NCBI RefSeq assembly: GCF_018614415.1
Contig: NZ_JAGGOO010000158.1
Span: forward strand, 1-64,000
DNA from: Streptomyces sp. ISL-12
GTDB taxonomy: Bacteria; Actinomycetota; Actinomycetes; Streptomycetales; Streptomycetaceae
Reading direction: 5' to 3'
Length of the DNA: 64,000 bases
How positions within the stretch are numbered: position 1 is the stretch's first letter; each line of letters opens with the position of its first letter. The notes beneath the pieces are model-generated. The model had not been told where the DNA came from. It did not search any database and was given only the letters and a program-made list of their open reading frames with translations. Positions 57,040 through 64,000 of the stretch are shown here, in pieces. The position numbers were made by a program, and so were the translations under genes.

Positions 57040-58125
57040 CTAGAAGACCACCAGCGCCCGTCCGCCCTTGCCCGCCAGCATGTTGTCGAAGGCGGCCGGG
57101 ATGCCGTCCAGGGCGATGCGTTCGGTCACCAGGGCGCCGAGGTCCAGGCGGCCGGCGCGGACGTGTCCGGCGAGGACCGGGAGGTCGCGGGCCGGGTCGC
57201 TGTTGCCGTAGACGCAGCCGGTCAGGGTGCGGCCCCAGTGGAAGATCTCCAGGGCGTTGAAGGTGACCTGCTGGTCCTTGCCTCCGATGCCGACGACCGT
57301 GGTCCGTCCACCGCGCCGGGTCGATTCCCAGGCGGTGCGGATGGTGACCGCCCGGCCCACGCACTCCACGGCCACGTCGACGCCCTGCTTGCCGGTGAGG
57401 GCGCGGATCTCGCGGGCGGTGGTGTCGGAGGCGAGGACGTAGTCGGTGGCGCCGGCGGCGCGGGCCAGTTCCTCCTTCTCCGGGGACACGTCCACGGCGA
57501 CGATCTTCGAGGCGCCCGCGATCCGGGCCGCCTGGAGAGTGGCGAGGCCCACTCCCCCGACGCCGAAGACGGCGACCGTCTCGCCCTCCCGGACCTTCGC
57601 CGAGTGGTGGACGGCGCCGTAGCCGGTGAGGACGGCGCAGCCGAGCAGGGCGGCGTCGGTGAGCGGGACGCCGTCGGGGGCGGGCAGGACGCAGGACGCG
57701 TCGACGACCGTCTCCTCGGCGAACGCGGCGACGTTCAGCCCGGGGTGCAGTCCGGTGCCGTCGTCGGCACGGCGGGCGTGCGTGTTCGCGGCGCCGGACA
57801 GGGCGTTCGCGCACAGCCAGACCTCGCCGAGCGAGCAGGCGTGGCAGGTGCCGCAGGACGGCGCCCAGTTGAGGACGACGGCGTCGCCGGGGGCGAGGCG
57901 CTCCACACCCTCACCGACACTGACGACCGTTCCGGCGCCCTCGTGGCCGAGGACGGCGGGCAGCGGCACCCGCATGGTGCCGTTGGACAGGGACAGGTCG
58001 GAGTGGCAGACGCCGGCGGCGGTGAGCCGGATCCGGACCTGACCGGGACCGGGGTCGGGCAGTTCTATCCCGGTGATCTCCAGCGGAGAACCGACGGCGG
58101 GTACTACGGCGGCACGGACAGCCAT
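57040..58125 (-). CDS. Zinc-dependent alcohol dehydrogenase (MDR family)
   Basis: Medium-chain dehydrogenase of 361 residues. Catalytic zinc ligands are in GVCHSDLS (Cys) and GHEGAGTVV (His), structural zinc cysteines in CGTCHACSLGEVWLC, and NAD binding in VFGVGGVGLATLQAA. It interconverts an alcohol and an aldehyde; the product fits the aldehyde dehydrogenase encoded just upstream. The ATG at 58125 gives the standard length. It is the second gene of a leftward two-gene operon with a 79-base gap. Confidence 0.94.
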   Translation of the reverse strand: MAVRAAVVPAVGSPLEITGIELPDPGPGQVRIRLTAAGVCHSDLSLSNGTMRVPLPAVLGHEGAGTVVSVGEGVERLAPGDAVVLNWAPSCGTCHACSLGEVWLCANALSGAANTHARRADDGTGLHPGLNVAAFAEETVVDASCVLPAPDGVPLTDAALLGCAVLTGYGAVHHSAKVREGETVAVFGVGGVGLATLQAARIAGASKIVAVDVSPEKEELARAAGATDYVLASDTTAREIRALTGKQGVDVAVECVGRAVTIRTAWESTRRGGRTTVVGIGGKDQQVTFNALEIFHWGRTLTGCVYGNSDPARDLPVLAGHVRAGRLDLGALVTERIALDGIPAAFDNMLAGKGGRALVVF

Positions 58126-58180
58126 GACGGGCGGACTCCCCTGGGACTCGGAACGAACTCGGAGAAACGGGTGCGAAGCA

Positions 58181-58212
58181 GGCTCAGGACGGCTCAGAAC
58201 GGGCTCAGAACT
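58181..58212 (-). repeat. Three 10-11-bp repeats at the aldehyde dehydrogenase stop
   Basis: GGCTCAGGAC (58181), GGCTCAGAAC (58191) and GGCTCAGAAC (58202) follow each other. The last includes the stop (TCA 58205-58207) and final codon; the other two lie downstream in the operon spacer. Confidence 0.8.
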
Positions 58213-59593
58213 GGAGGGACTTGGTCTGGAGGTACTCGGTGAGGCCGTGCCGGCCCAGTTCGCGGCCCACGCCGGACTGCTTGTAACCGCCGAACGGGGC
58301 GAGCGGGTTGAACCGGCCGCCGTTGATGTCGACCTGCCCGGTCTCCATCCGCCGGGCGAAGGCGACCGCCTCCGCCTCGTCCCCGGCCCAGACGGCACCG
58401 GCCAGCCCGTAGACCGTGCCGTTGGCGATCCGCAGGGCGTCGTCCTCGTCCTCGTACTTCAAGAGGCACAGGACCGGGCCGAAGATCTCCTCCTGGGCGA
58501 TGGTCATGTCCTCGGTGACGTCGGCGAAGACGGTGGGCCGGACGTAGTAGCCGCGCTCGCGCGGGTCGTCGGGGCCGCCCGCGACCAGCCGGGCGCCCTC
58601 GGCGACGCCCTTCTCGATGTAGCCGCGCACCCGCCGGCGCTGCCCGTCGTTGACGACCGGGCCGATCCGCTCGCCGTACTTGGCGGCGGCGGCCGAGGCC
58701 AGCTCGACGGCCTCGTCGTACTGGTCGCGGTGGACCAGCATCCGGGTCCAGGCGCTGCAGGTCTGGCCGGAGTTGGACATGACGTTGGCGACGCCGACGT
58801 TGACCGCCTTGGCCAGGTCGGCTGTGGGCAGGATGACGTTGGCGGACTTGCCGCCGAGTTCGAGGGCGACGCGCTTGACTGCGGCGCCGGCCGTCGCGCC
58901 GATCCGGCGGCCGACGGCGGTGGAGCCGGTGAAGGAGACCAGGTCGACGCCGGGGTGCTCGGCGAGGGCCTGGCCGGCGACCGGGCCGAGCCCGGTGACC
59001 AGGTTGAAGACACCGGCCGGGACGCCCGCCTCGTGCACCGCCTCCGCGAAGAGCTGGGCGACCAGCGGGGTGTCCTCGGCGGGCTTGAGCACGACGGTGC
59101 AGCCCGCCGCGAGCGCCGGAGCGACCTTGGCGACGATCTGGTGCAGCGGGTAGTTCCAGGGGGTGATGGCGCCCACGACGCCGACCGGCTCCTGGTAGAC
59201 CGTGGAGTTGCCGACCTTCTCCTCGAAGGCGTACGTCGTCGCCAGCTCGGCGTAGGAGCCGGCCACGGCGATCGGGGCGCCCGCGTGCACGGCCTGGGAG
59301 AACTTCAGCGGGGAGCCCAGCTCCGCGGTGACCGTCTCGGCGATCTCGTCCTTGCGGGCCAGCAGGACGTCCCTGAGCGCGGCCAGCCGGGCGCCGCGCT
59401 CGGCCGGCGGGGTGGCGGCCCAGTCCGGTAGGGCGGCGCGGGCGGCCCGCACGGCGGTGTCGACGTCCTGCGCGTCCCCGGCCGGGACCCGGCCGATCAC
59501 CTGCTCGTCGGCCGGGTTCACGACGGCGATCGTGTCCCGGCTCGCGGCGGGTCGCCAGGCGCCGTCGATGTACATGCCGTCTTGTGCCTTCAT
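58205..59593 (-). CDS. Aldehyde dehydrogenase family protein
   Basis: NAD(P)-dependent aldehyde dehydrogenase of 462 residues. Motifs are TPWNYPLHQIVAKVAPALAAG, the catalytic Glu in VALELGGKSANV (about residue 245), Cys in NSGQTCSAWTRML (about 279), and EEIFGPVLCLLKYED. It oxidises an aldehyde to an acid, possibly the product of the alcohol dehydrogenase encoded downstream. The ATG at 59593 follows GGAAGGAA. An AACTAGC-type operator lies 49 bases upstream. Substrate not defined. Confidence 0.94.
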   Translation of the reverse strand: MKAQDGMYIDGAWRPAASRDTIAVVNPADEQVIGRVPAGDAQDVDTAVRAARAALPDWAATPPAERGARLAALRDVLLARKDEIAETVTAELGSPLKFSQAVHAGAPIAVAGSYAELATTYAFEEKVGNSTVYQEPVGVVGAITPWNYPLHQIVAKVAPALAAGCTVVLKPAEDTPLVAQLFAEAVHEAGVPAGVFNLVTGLGPVAGQALAEHPGVDLVSFTGSTAVGRRIGATAGAAVKRVALELGGKSANVILPTADLAKAVNVGVANVMSNSGQTCSAWTRMLVHRDQYDEAVELASAAAAKYGERIGPVVNDGQRRRVRGYIEKGVAEGARLVAGGPDDPRERGYYVRPTVFADVTEDMTIAQEEIFGPVLCLLKYEDEDDALRIANGTVYGLAGAVWAGDEAEAVAFARRMETGQVDINGGRFNPLAPFGGYKQSGVGRELGRHGLTEYLQTKSLQF

Positions 59594-59641
59594 CGCGTTC
59601 GCGTTCCTTCCGGCCGGGCGGTCTCCGTCGTCCGGACCCCA

Positions 59642-59658
59642 AACTAGCGCCGTTAGTT
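59642..59658. promoter_or_regulatory. AACTAGC-type operator before the aldehyde dehydrogenase gene
   Basis: AACTAGCGCCGTTAGTT is a near-perfect palindrome related to the site between the acyl-CoA dehydrogenase and TetR genes at 52477-52493. This suggests control by the same or a closely related TetR protein. Confidence 0.7.
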
Positions 59659-59701
59659 TTCTGGCACCAGGGTCCGCCCGAATGGCACGGCTCACCTTGC
59701 C

Positions 59702-59757
59702 CGGGGAACGGGGAACGGGGAACGGGGAACGGGGAACGGGGAACGGGGAACGGGAAG
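59702..59757. repeat. 7-bp tandem repeat CGGGGAA
   Basis: Seven exact units of CGGGGAA (59702-59750) and one diverged unit (CGGGAAG). It lies between the aldehyde dehydrogenase operator and the end of the leftward DUF3574 gene. Such a run can vary by replication slippage. Confidence 0.95.
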
Positions 59758-59787
59758 CGGGCCGGAGCGACGGACGGGGCCGACGGC

Positions 59788-60318
59788 TCAGAAGTCGGCG
59801 CTGCCCCGCAGATCGACGCGGCCCACGGACTCCTGGCCGAAGGCCTTCTCGTACGCCCTGCGGATCTCCTCGATCCTGCGGTCGCTCGGGCCCGCCTCGG
59901 CGACCGGATACAGCAGGACCAGCTCGTACGACCGCTCCTTCGCGATGGTCCCGGTCGCGTCCCGCCACTGCCCGTGTCCGCTCTGCACGGTCAGCCCGTC
60001 GGGGAAGTCGGGGGTGACCTCGTCGTCGACGAAGTCCATGAACTGCCGCTCGGTGACGGCGGGTCCGCCGTCGGGCCGCTCGGTGCCGAAGAAGAGCTGG
60101 GTCTCCACGTACGGGGTTCCGCGGCCCGGTGCCGGGGAGGCCGCGGCGGAGGTGTCCTCGCCGTCCAGGGCGGCGTAGGCCGCGGGCGCGGCGACGGCCA
60201 GCAGGAGTCCGGCCGTGGCGAGGGCCGTCCGGCCCCGCAGGGGAGACCTGTCACGAGTACGAGTACGAGTACGGGGGCGGGGTCGGGGCCGGGGTCGGGG
60301 GAAGTCCGTGAGGCGCAT
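59788..60318 (-). CDS. DUF3574 protein with Arg/Pro-repeat N-terminus and membrane anchor
   Basis: Protein of 176 residues. The N-terminus is a repetitive basic tail (alternating Pro-Arg then Thr-Arg, residues 8-22), encoded by 6-base DNA repeats (CGAGTA). One hydrophobic helix follows (ALATAGLLLAVAAPAAYAAL), so it is either membrane-anchored or secreted. The C-terminal domain matches DUF3574 (YVETQLFFGTERPDGG, ERSYELVLLYP), function unknown. The ATG at 60318 lies 22 bases from the stop of the MFS gene on the same strand. Confidence 0.85.
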   Translation of the reverse strand: MRLTDFPRPRPRPRPRTRTRTRDRSPLRGRTALATAGLLLAVAAPAAYAALDGEDTSAAASPAPGRGTPYVETQLFFGTERPDGGPAVTERQFMDFVDDEVTPDFPDGLTVQSGHGQWRDATGTIAKERSYELVLLYPVAEAGPSDRRIEEIRRAYEKAFGQESVGRVDLRGSADF

Positions 60319-60339
60319 GGCCCCTTTTCCTACCGGGTC

Positions 60340-61590
60340 TCACTCCTCCTGGTCCGGCAGCCGCGCCGGGGCGGACGCACTCGCCTCGCCGGCCGGGTCG
60401 GCGGGGCGTGGCGGGGGCACGGCGGCCGGGCGGGGGGCGCGCAGGGCCACGCCCGAGGAGAGCAGGAGCAGGGCGCCGAGCATGACGAAGGGGGCGGCCA
60501 CGCCCGCGACCCCGGCGATCAGTCCGGCCGCGGCGGGGGCGGCGACCTGGCCGAGGCGGTTGCCGGTCAGGCGCAGGGCGAGGGCGGTGGAACGGGCCTC
60601 GGCGGGGGCCGCCTGGACGACGGTCGTCATGGACAGCGGCTGGCCGACGCCCAGGCAGAAGCCGAGGACGACGAGGAGCAGCGCCAGCGCCCAGACCGGC
60701 AGGGGCAGTGCGACGCCCGCGCAGAGCAGGGCGGCGAGCAGGCAGGTGACGGTGAGCAGCGCGGTGCGGCCCAGCAGCCGCAGCAGCGGCGTCAGCACCA
60801 GCCGGCAGGCGATGGTGGCCGCCGCGCGCAGGCTGAGCAGGACGCCGATCACCGAGGGGGCGATGCCCCGGTGTTCGCCGACCACCGGCAGATAGGCGGT
60901 GAGGATGTCGGTCGCGGACAGCACGGACAGGCTGATCAGCATGCCCGCGGGCACGCCCCGCGCGCGCAGGATGCGGCCCACGGGGACGCGCGCGCCCGGC
61001 GCCGCGGCGGACTTCGCGGCTGTACGGTGCTCTATGCGCCACAGCGACGTCAGCGCGACCGCACCGCCCGCGCCCGCCGCCACCAGGGCCACCGCGCTGC
61101 TGTGCGCCATGTCGGAGCCGCCGATGACCGTGCCGGCCGCGATCGGGCCGACGAGCTGGCCCAGCGAGGCACCGATGGTGAAGTGGCCGAAGTTGCGGTC
61201 CTGTTCGTGCGGCGCCGACTGGCGGGCCACCAGTGACTGCGCCCCGATCACGAAGCACAGGTGCCCCAGGCCCATGACGCCGCTCCACAGCGCCATCGCC
61301 CACAGGGACCCGGCGGCGCCGCTGAGCGCGCAGCCGCCGGAGATCAGGACGACCCCGACGGGCAGCAGCGGGGCGCAGCGGCCGTGGTCGGTGCGGCGGC
61401 CCAGCGGAACGGCGGCGAACAGCGGCAGCAGCGCGTAGACGCCCGCGATCACACCGACCGCCCGCTCGTCCGCGCCCAGCGCCAGCGCCCGGTACGAGAC
61501 GGCGGGCCGGGCCATCGACACCGCCCCCTGCGCGAACGAGAAGGCGATGACGAGGCGGAGCAGCCAGCCACGGTTCCCACCGGGCCTCAT
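60340..61590 (-). CDS. MFS transporter
   Basis: Major-facilitator protein of 416 residues, with about 12 hydrophobic helices, an N-terminal LVIAFSFAQGAVSMARPAVSYRALALG and the short loop PLGRRTDHGRCAP after helix 2. The substrate is unknown; relatives are drug or sugar exporters. The ATG at 61590 follows GGAGG by 8 bases; the longer frame upstream holds 13-base repeats and is not coding. It is downstream of the citrate-type transporter gene on the same strand. Confidence 0.9.
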   Translation of the reverse strand: MRPGGNRGWLLRLVIAFSFAQGAVSMARPAVSYRALALGADERAVGVIAGVYALLPLFAAVPLGRRTDHGRCAPLLPVGVVLISGGCALSGAAGSLWAMALWSGVMGLGHLCFVIGAQSLVARQSAPHEQDRNFGHFTIGASLGQLVGPIAAGTVIGGSDMAHSSAVALVAAGAGGAVALTSLWRIEHRTAAKSAAAPGARVPVGRILRARGVPAGMLISLSVLSATDILTAYLPVVGEHRGIAPSVIGVLLSLRAAATIACRLVLTPLLRLLGRTALLTVTCLLAALLCAGVALPLPVWALALLLVVLGFCLGVGQPLSMTTVVQAAPAEARSTALALRLTGNRLGQVAAPAAAGLIAGVAGVAAPFVMLGALLLLSSGVALRAPRPAAVPPPRPADPAGEASASAPARLPDQEE

Positions 61591-61615
61591 GAGCGAATCC
61601 TCCACTGCGGGGTCG

Positions 61616-61693
61616 GCTCGGACGACCGTTTCGGAAACCGGATCAGACGACCTGGTTCGGACGACCGGATCAGACGACCGGATCAGACGATGC
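61616..61693 (-). repeat. 13-bp repeats ending at the transporter stop codon
   Basis: About six units of 12-14 bases, 61616-61693: GCTCGGACGACCG, a diverged TTTCGGAAACCG, GATCAGACGACCTG, GTTCGGACGACCG, GATCAGACGACCG and GATCAGACGATGC. The last holds the gene stop (TCA 61683-61685). The unit length matches the array at 51164, but the sequence differs. Confidence 0.9.
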
Positions 61694-63074
61694 CGAACAG
61701 GATGCCCGCCGCGAGGACGGCCAGGCAGGTGAGGGCCGCCCACTTCACGACGAACCGGGTGTGGTCGCCGAACTCCACCTTCGCCATGCCGACGAGCACG
61801 TACACCGCGGGGACGAGCGGGCTGGACATGTGCAGCGGCTGGCCGACGATCGAGGCACGGGCGATCTCCAGGGTGGACACGCCGTGGGCCTGGCCCGCCT
61901 CGGCGAGGACCGGCAGGACACCGAAGTAGAAGCCGTCGTTGGACATGAAGTAGGTGAGCGGCAGGCTCAGCAGGCCGGTGACCAGGGCCATGTGCGGGCC
62001 CATGCCCTCGGGGATGGCGTTCACCAGCCAGTCGGCCATGTGGTCGACCATGCCGGTGCCGGTGAGGACACCGGTGAAGACGGCGGCGGCGAAGACCATG
62101 CCGGAGACGTTGAGGACGTTGTCGGCGTGGGCGGCGATCCGGGCCTTCTGGTCGGGCATGTGGGGGAAGTTGACGGTGAGCGCGAGCGCGGCGCCGAGCA
62201 GGAACAGCACCGGGATCGGCAGCAGCTCCATGATCATGGCGGTGAGCAGGGTGACGGTGAGCAGCGCGTTGAACCAGTAGAGCTTGGGGCGCAGGGTGGG
62301 GCGGTGCGGGTCCAGGCCCTGAAAGCCGTCGTCGTCGGTCCGGTCGGCGCCGCCGCCGCTCGGCACCTCCGTGGTGCCGCCGCCTGCGGCACCCGCGCCG
62401 ACCAGCACGGTCTCCTTCTCCTCCGCCTTCTCCTCCACCAGCACCTCGTCCAGGATGAGCGTTCCGACCCGCTTGCGCTCGCGCAGGCCGAGGACGTAGG
62501 AGAGGACCAGGACGAACAGGAGACCGACCGCGAGGGCCGGGATCATCGGGACGAAGATGTCGGTGGCGTCCACCTTGAGCGCGGTGGCGGCGCGGGCGGT
62601 GGGGCCGCCCCAGGGCAGCGTGTTCATCACGCCGTTGGCCATCGCGGCGACGCCGGTCATCACCACCAGGCTCATCTTCAGCCGTTTGTACAGCGGGTAC
62701 ATGGCCGAGACGGTGATCATGAAGGTGGTCGAGCCGTCGCCGTCCAGGGAGACGATCGCGGCGAGCAGCGCGGTGCCGACGACGATCCGCATCGGGTCGG
62801 CCTTGCAGAACCTCAGGATCGCCCGGACGATCGGGTCGAAGAGCCCGACGTCGATCATCACGCCGAAGTAGACGATCGCGAACATGAGCATCGCCGCCGT
62901 GGGGGCGAGGCTGGAGACGCCGTCGATGACGTAGTCACCGAGGTGGGCGCCCTTACCGACGATGACGCAGAACAGTGCGGGGATCAGCACGAGCGCCGCG
63001 ATCGGCGACATCTTCTTCATCATGATCAGGACCAGGAAGGTCGCGATCATGGCGAAGCCGAGGATGGTCAGCAT
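61683..63074 (-). CDS. CitMHS-family divalent-metal-citrate/H+ symporter
   Basis: Membrane protein of 463 residues from the CitMHS family, which takes up citrate complexed to Mg2+ or other metals. About 12 helices are seen; typical pieces are MLTILGFAMIATFLVLIM at the start, DGDGSTTFMITVSAMYPLY, NTLPWGGPTARAA and YFMSNDGFYFGVLPVL. A variable Gly/Asp-rich loop (about 210-260) separates the halves. I chose the ATG at 63074, where the family normally starts; the ribosome site is weak. An inverted repeat lies in its leader. Confidence 0.93.
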   Translation of the reverse strand: MLTILGFAMIATFLVLIMMKKMSPIAALVLIPALFCVIVGKGAHLGDYVIDGVSSLAPTAAMLMFAIVYFGVMIDVGLFDPIVRAILRFCKADPMRIVVGTALLAAIVSLDGDGSTTFMITVSAMYPLYKRLKMSLVVMTGVAAMANGVMNTLPWGGPTARAATALKVDATDIFVPMIPALAVGLLFVLVLSYVLGLRERKRVGTLILDEVLVEEKAEEKETVLVGAGAAGGGTTEVPSGGGADRTDDDGFQGLDPHRPTLRPKLYWFNALLTVTLLTAMIMELLPIPVLFLLGAALALTVNFPHMPDQKARIAAHADNVLNVSGMVFAAAVFTGVLTGTGMVDHMADWLVNAIPEGMGPHMALVTGLLSLPLTYFMSNDGFYFGVLPVLAEAGQAHGVSTLEIARASIVGQPLHMSSPLVPAVYVLVGMAKVEFGDHTRFVVKWAALTCLAVLAAGILFGIV

Positions 63075-63082
63075 GAGTGAGT

Positions 63083-63139
63083 ACCTAACGTTCGCCCTTG
63101 AACATCCCACCTGGGACCGGCGGTGCGATGACGTTAGGT
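63083..63139 (-). promoter_or_regulatory. Inverted repeat in the citrate-transporter leader
   Basis: ACCTAACG (63083-63090) and CGTTAGGT (63132-63139) are exact reverse complements, 41 bases apart, in the 120 bases before the transporter start. They could be two half-sites for a regulator or the base of a leader hairpin. TTGTTA with a TAACGT about 18 bases on (minus strand) is a possible promoter. Confidence 0.45.
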
Positions 63140-63197
63140 GCCGTCGGACGGCGTTAACAAGATGTTGACACGCGAGCAATAAGCGCAAAACTCCAGG

Positions 63198-64000
63198 TCA
63201 CGGCGCGAGAGTGAGGGTGACGGGGACGCCGTTGAGCACGGCGTTGCCGGACAGCGGGTCGAGCAGGCTGCCGTCGAGGAGCTGGTTGACGTTGACGCCG
63301 GGGTCGGTGGCGGCGTGGCGCAGGCGGGTGCCGGGGCGGTCGTGGCCCCAGCCGTGCGGCAGGCTCACCACACCCGGCCGCACGCTGTCGGTGACCTCGG
63401 CGGGGACGGTCACCTCTCCCCCGGCGCCCTTGACCCGCACCGCCGCGCCGTCCCGTACGCCGAGCCGTGCGGCGTCCTCGGGGTGGAGGTGCAGGGTGCA
63501 GCGGTTGGAACCGCCGGTCAGGGCGGGGATGTTGTGCAGCCAGCTGTTGTTGGACCGCAGGTGACGGCGGCCGACCAGGACCAGTCCGGCGGGACGGTCG
63601 GCCAGGGCCCGCCGCAGCCGGGGCAGGTCGGCGGCGATCGGGCCGGGCAGCAGCTCGACCTTGCCGCTGCGGGTCTTCAGCGGCTGCGGCAGGCGCGGGC
63701 GCAGGGGGCCCAGGTCGATGCCGTGCGGGTGGGCGAGCAGCCGCTCCAGGGTCAGCCCGTCGGGCCGGGCGCCGAAGCCGTCGCCGTAGGGGCCCAGGCG
63801 CAGCATGAGGTCGAGGCGGCGCTCGGGGCCGTCGGCGCCGGTGAGCAGCGCGGTCAGCTCGCCGGGGTCCCGGCCGTGGACCGGCGAGTGCGGTTCGCGG
63901 ACCGCGCGCCGGAGGGTCTGGCCGATCACCATGTCGTCCACGGCGGCCGGATCGGTGCCACCCGGGCCGGTACCGGTGCCGGTGACGGCGAGGATCAGCC
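63198..64000 (-). CDS. Molybdopterin-dependent oxidoreductase, C-terminal part (runs off window)
   Basis: The last 267 codons of a leftward gene whose 5' part lies beyond the window. The sequence matches the molybdopterin-dinucleotide-binding end of the DMSO-reductase superfamily (formate dehydrogenase or assimilatory nitrate reductase-like): LVGRRHLRSNNSWLHNIP, LHLHPEDAARLGVRDGAAVRV and VSLPHGWGH. The frame is open to the window end, so no start is given. The substrate needs the missing N-terminal half, including any Fe-S cysteines. Confidence 0.88.
   Translation of the reverse strand, partial: LILAVTGTGTGPGGTDPAAVDDMVIGQTLRRAVREPHSPVHGRDPGELTALLTGADGPERRLDLMLRLGPYGDGFGARPDGLTLERLLAHPHGIDLGPLRPRLPQPLKTRSGKVELLPGPIAADLPRLRRALADRPAGLVLVGRRHLRSNNSWLHNIPALTGGSNRCTLHLHPEDAARLGVRDGAAVRVKGAGGEVTVPAEVTDSVRPGVVSLPHGWGHDRPGTRLRHAATDPGVNVNQLLDGSLLDPLSGNAVLNGVPVTLTLAP

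Overview
The window is about 64 kb of very GC-rich actinobacterial chromosome from a Streptomyces. Genus-level evidence is two adjacent chaplin genes (chpC- and chpH-like), a mycothiol ligase gene (mshC) beside its conserved actinobacterial gene trio, the gylR/glpF/glpK/glpD glycerol cluster, a SoxR with a CX2CXC-type iron-sulfur motif, strong GC bias at third codon positions, and many GTG starts behind AGGAGG-type sites. From memory, the order metH - gylR - glpFKD - mshC - chaplins - gluconate genes - soxR matches the conserved core arm of Streptomyces coelicolor. I see no insertion sequence, prophage, CRISPR array or classical biosynthetic gene cluster.

Layout. 1-640: probable assembly artefact (a degenerate Illumina Nextera adapter, a poly-G run and G-rich sequence), then a RecB-family nuclease. 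1.7-5.3 kb: orphan response regulator, peptide-type substrate-binding lipoprotein, HAD phosphatase. 5.5-14.5 kb: methionine synthase metH and the GylR-controlled glycerol operon. 14.6-22.1 kb: FCD regulator, PAC2 protein, propeller protein, mshC plus the trio (kinase-like, DUF3090, histidine phosphatase), CorA. 22.1-28.7 kb: ferritin-like protein, F420-type oxidoreductase, aldo/keto reductase, a RecD2-like protein with degenerate ATPase motifs, small proteins. 28.8-30.1 kb: chaplins, with a good sigma-BldN-type promoter in front of chpH. 30.3-37.2 kb: M20 hydrolase, tRNA-Leu(GAG), YchJ, gluconate regulator/kinase/permease, NUDIX, paired DUF202 membrane proteins, a His-rich duplicated protein. 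37.3-43.5 kb: two transcription units (kinase + acyl-CoA dehydrogenase; SDR + acyl-CoA ligase + TetR) that share an operator and together resemble a 4-hydroxyacid/levulinate pathway. 43.5-49.5 kb: secreted NamZ-type muramidase, penicillin-acylase-family enzyme, zinc-ribbon protein, soxR. 49.6-59.6 kb: acyl-CoA, alcohol and aldehyde oxidation genes with four TetR-type regulators and one ArsR-type regulator, an EamA exporter and an MFS exporter. 59.8-64 kb: DUF3574 protein, MFS transporter, citrate-type transporter, and the 3' part of a molybdopterin oxidoreductase running off the window.

The most unusual signal is structural rather than a gene. At least six genes, and possibly nine, end inside a tandem or direct duplication in which the last unit carries the real stop codon and the earlier copies repeat that gene end downstream. 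Units are 9 to 47 bp. The clearest is an exact 11 x 13 bp array at the end of an acyl-CoA dehydrogenase gene. Other leads are the split 4-hydroxyacid-like pathway and its shared operator, the apparently ATPase-dead RecD2-like protein, and a second shared operator linking an acyl-CoA dehydrogenase/TetR pair with an aldehyde/alcohol dehydrogenase operon.
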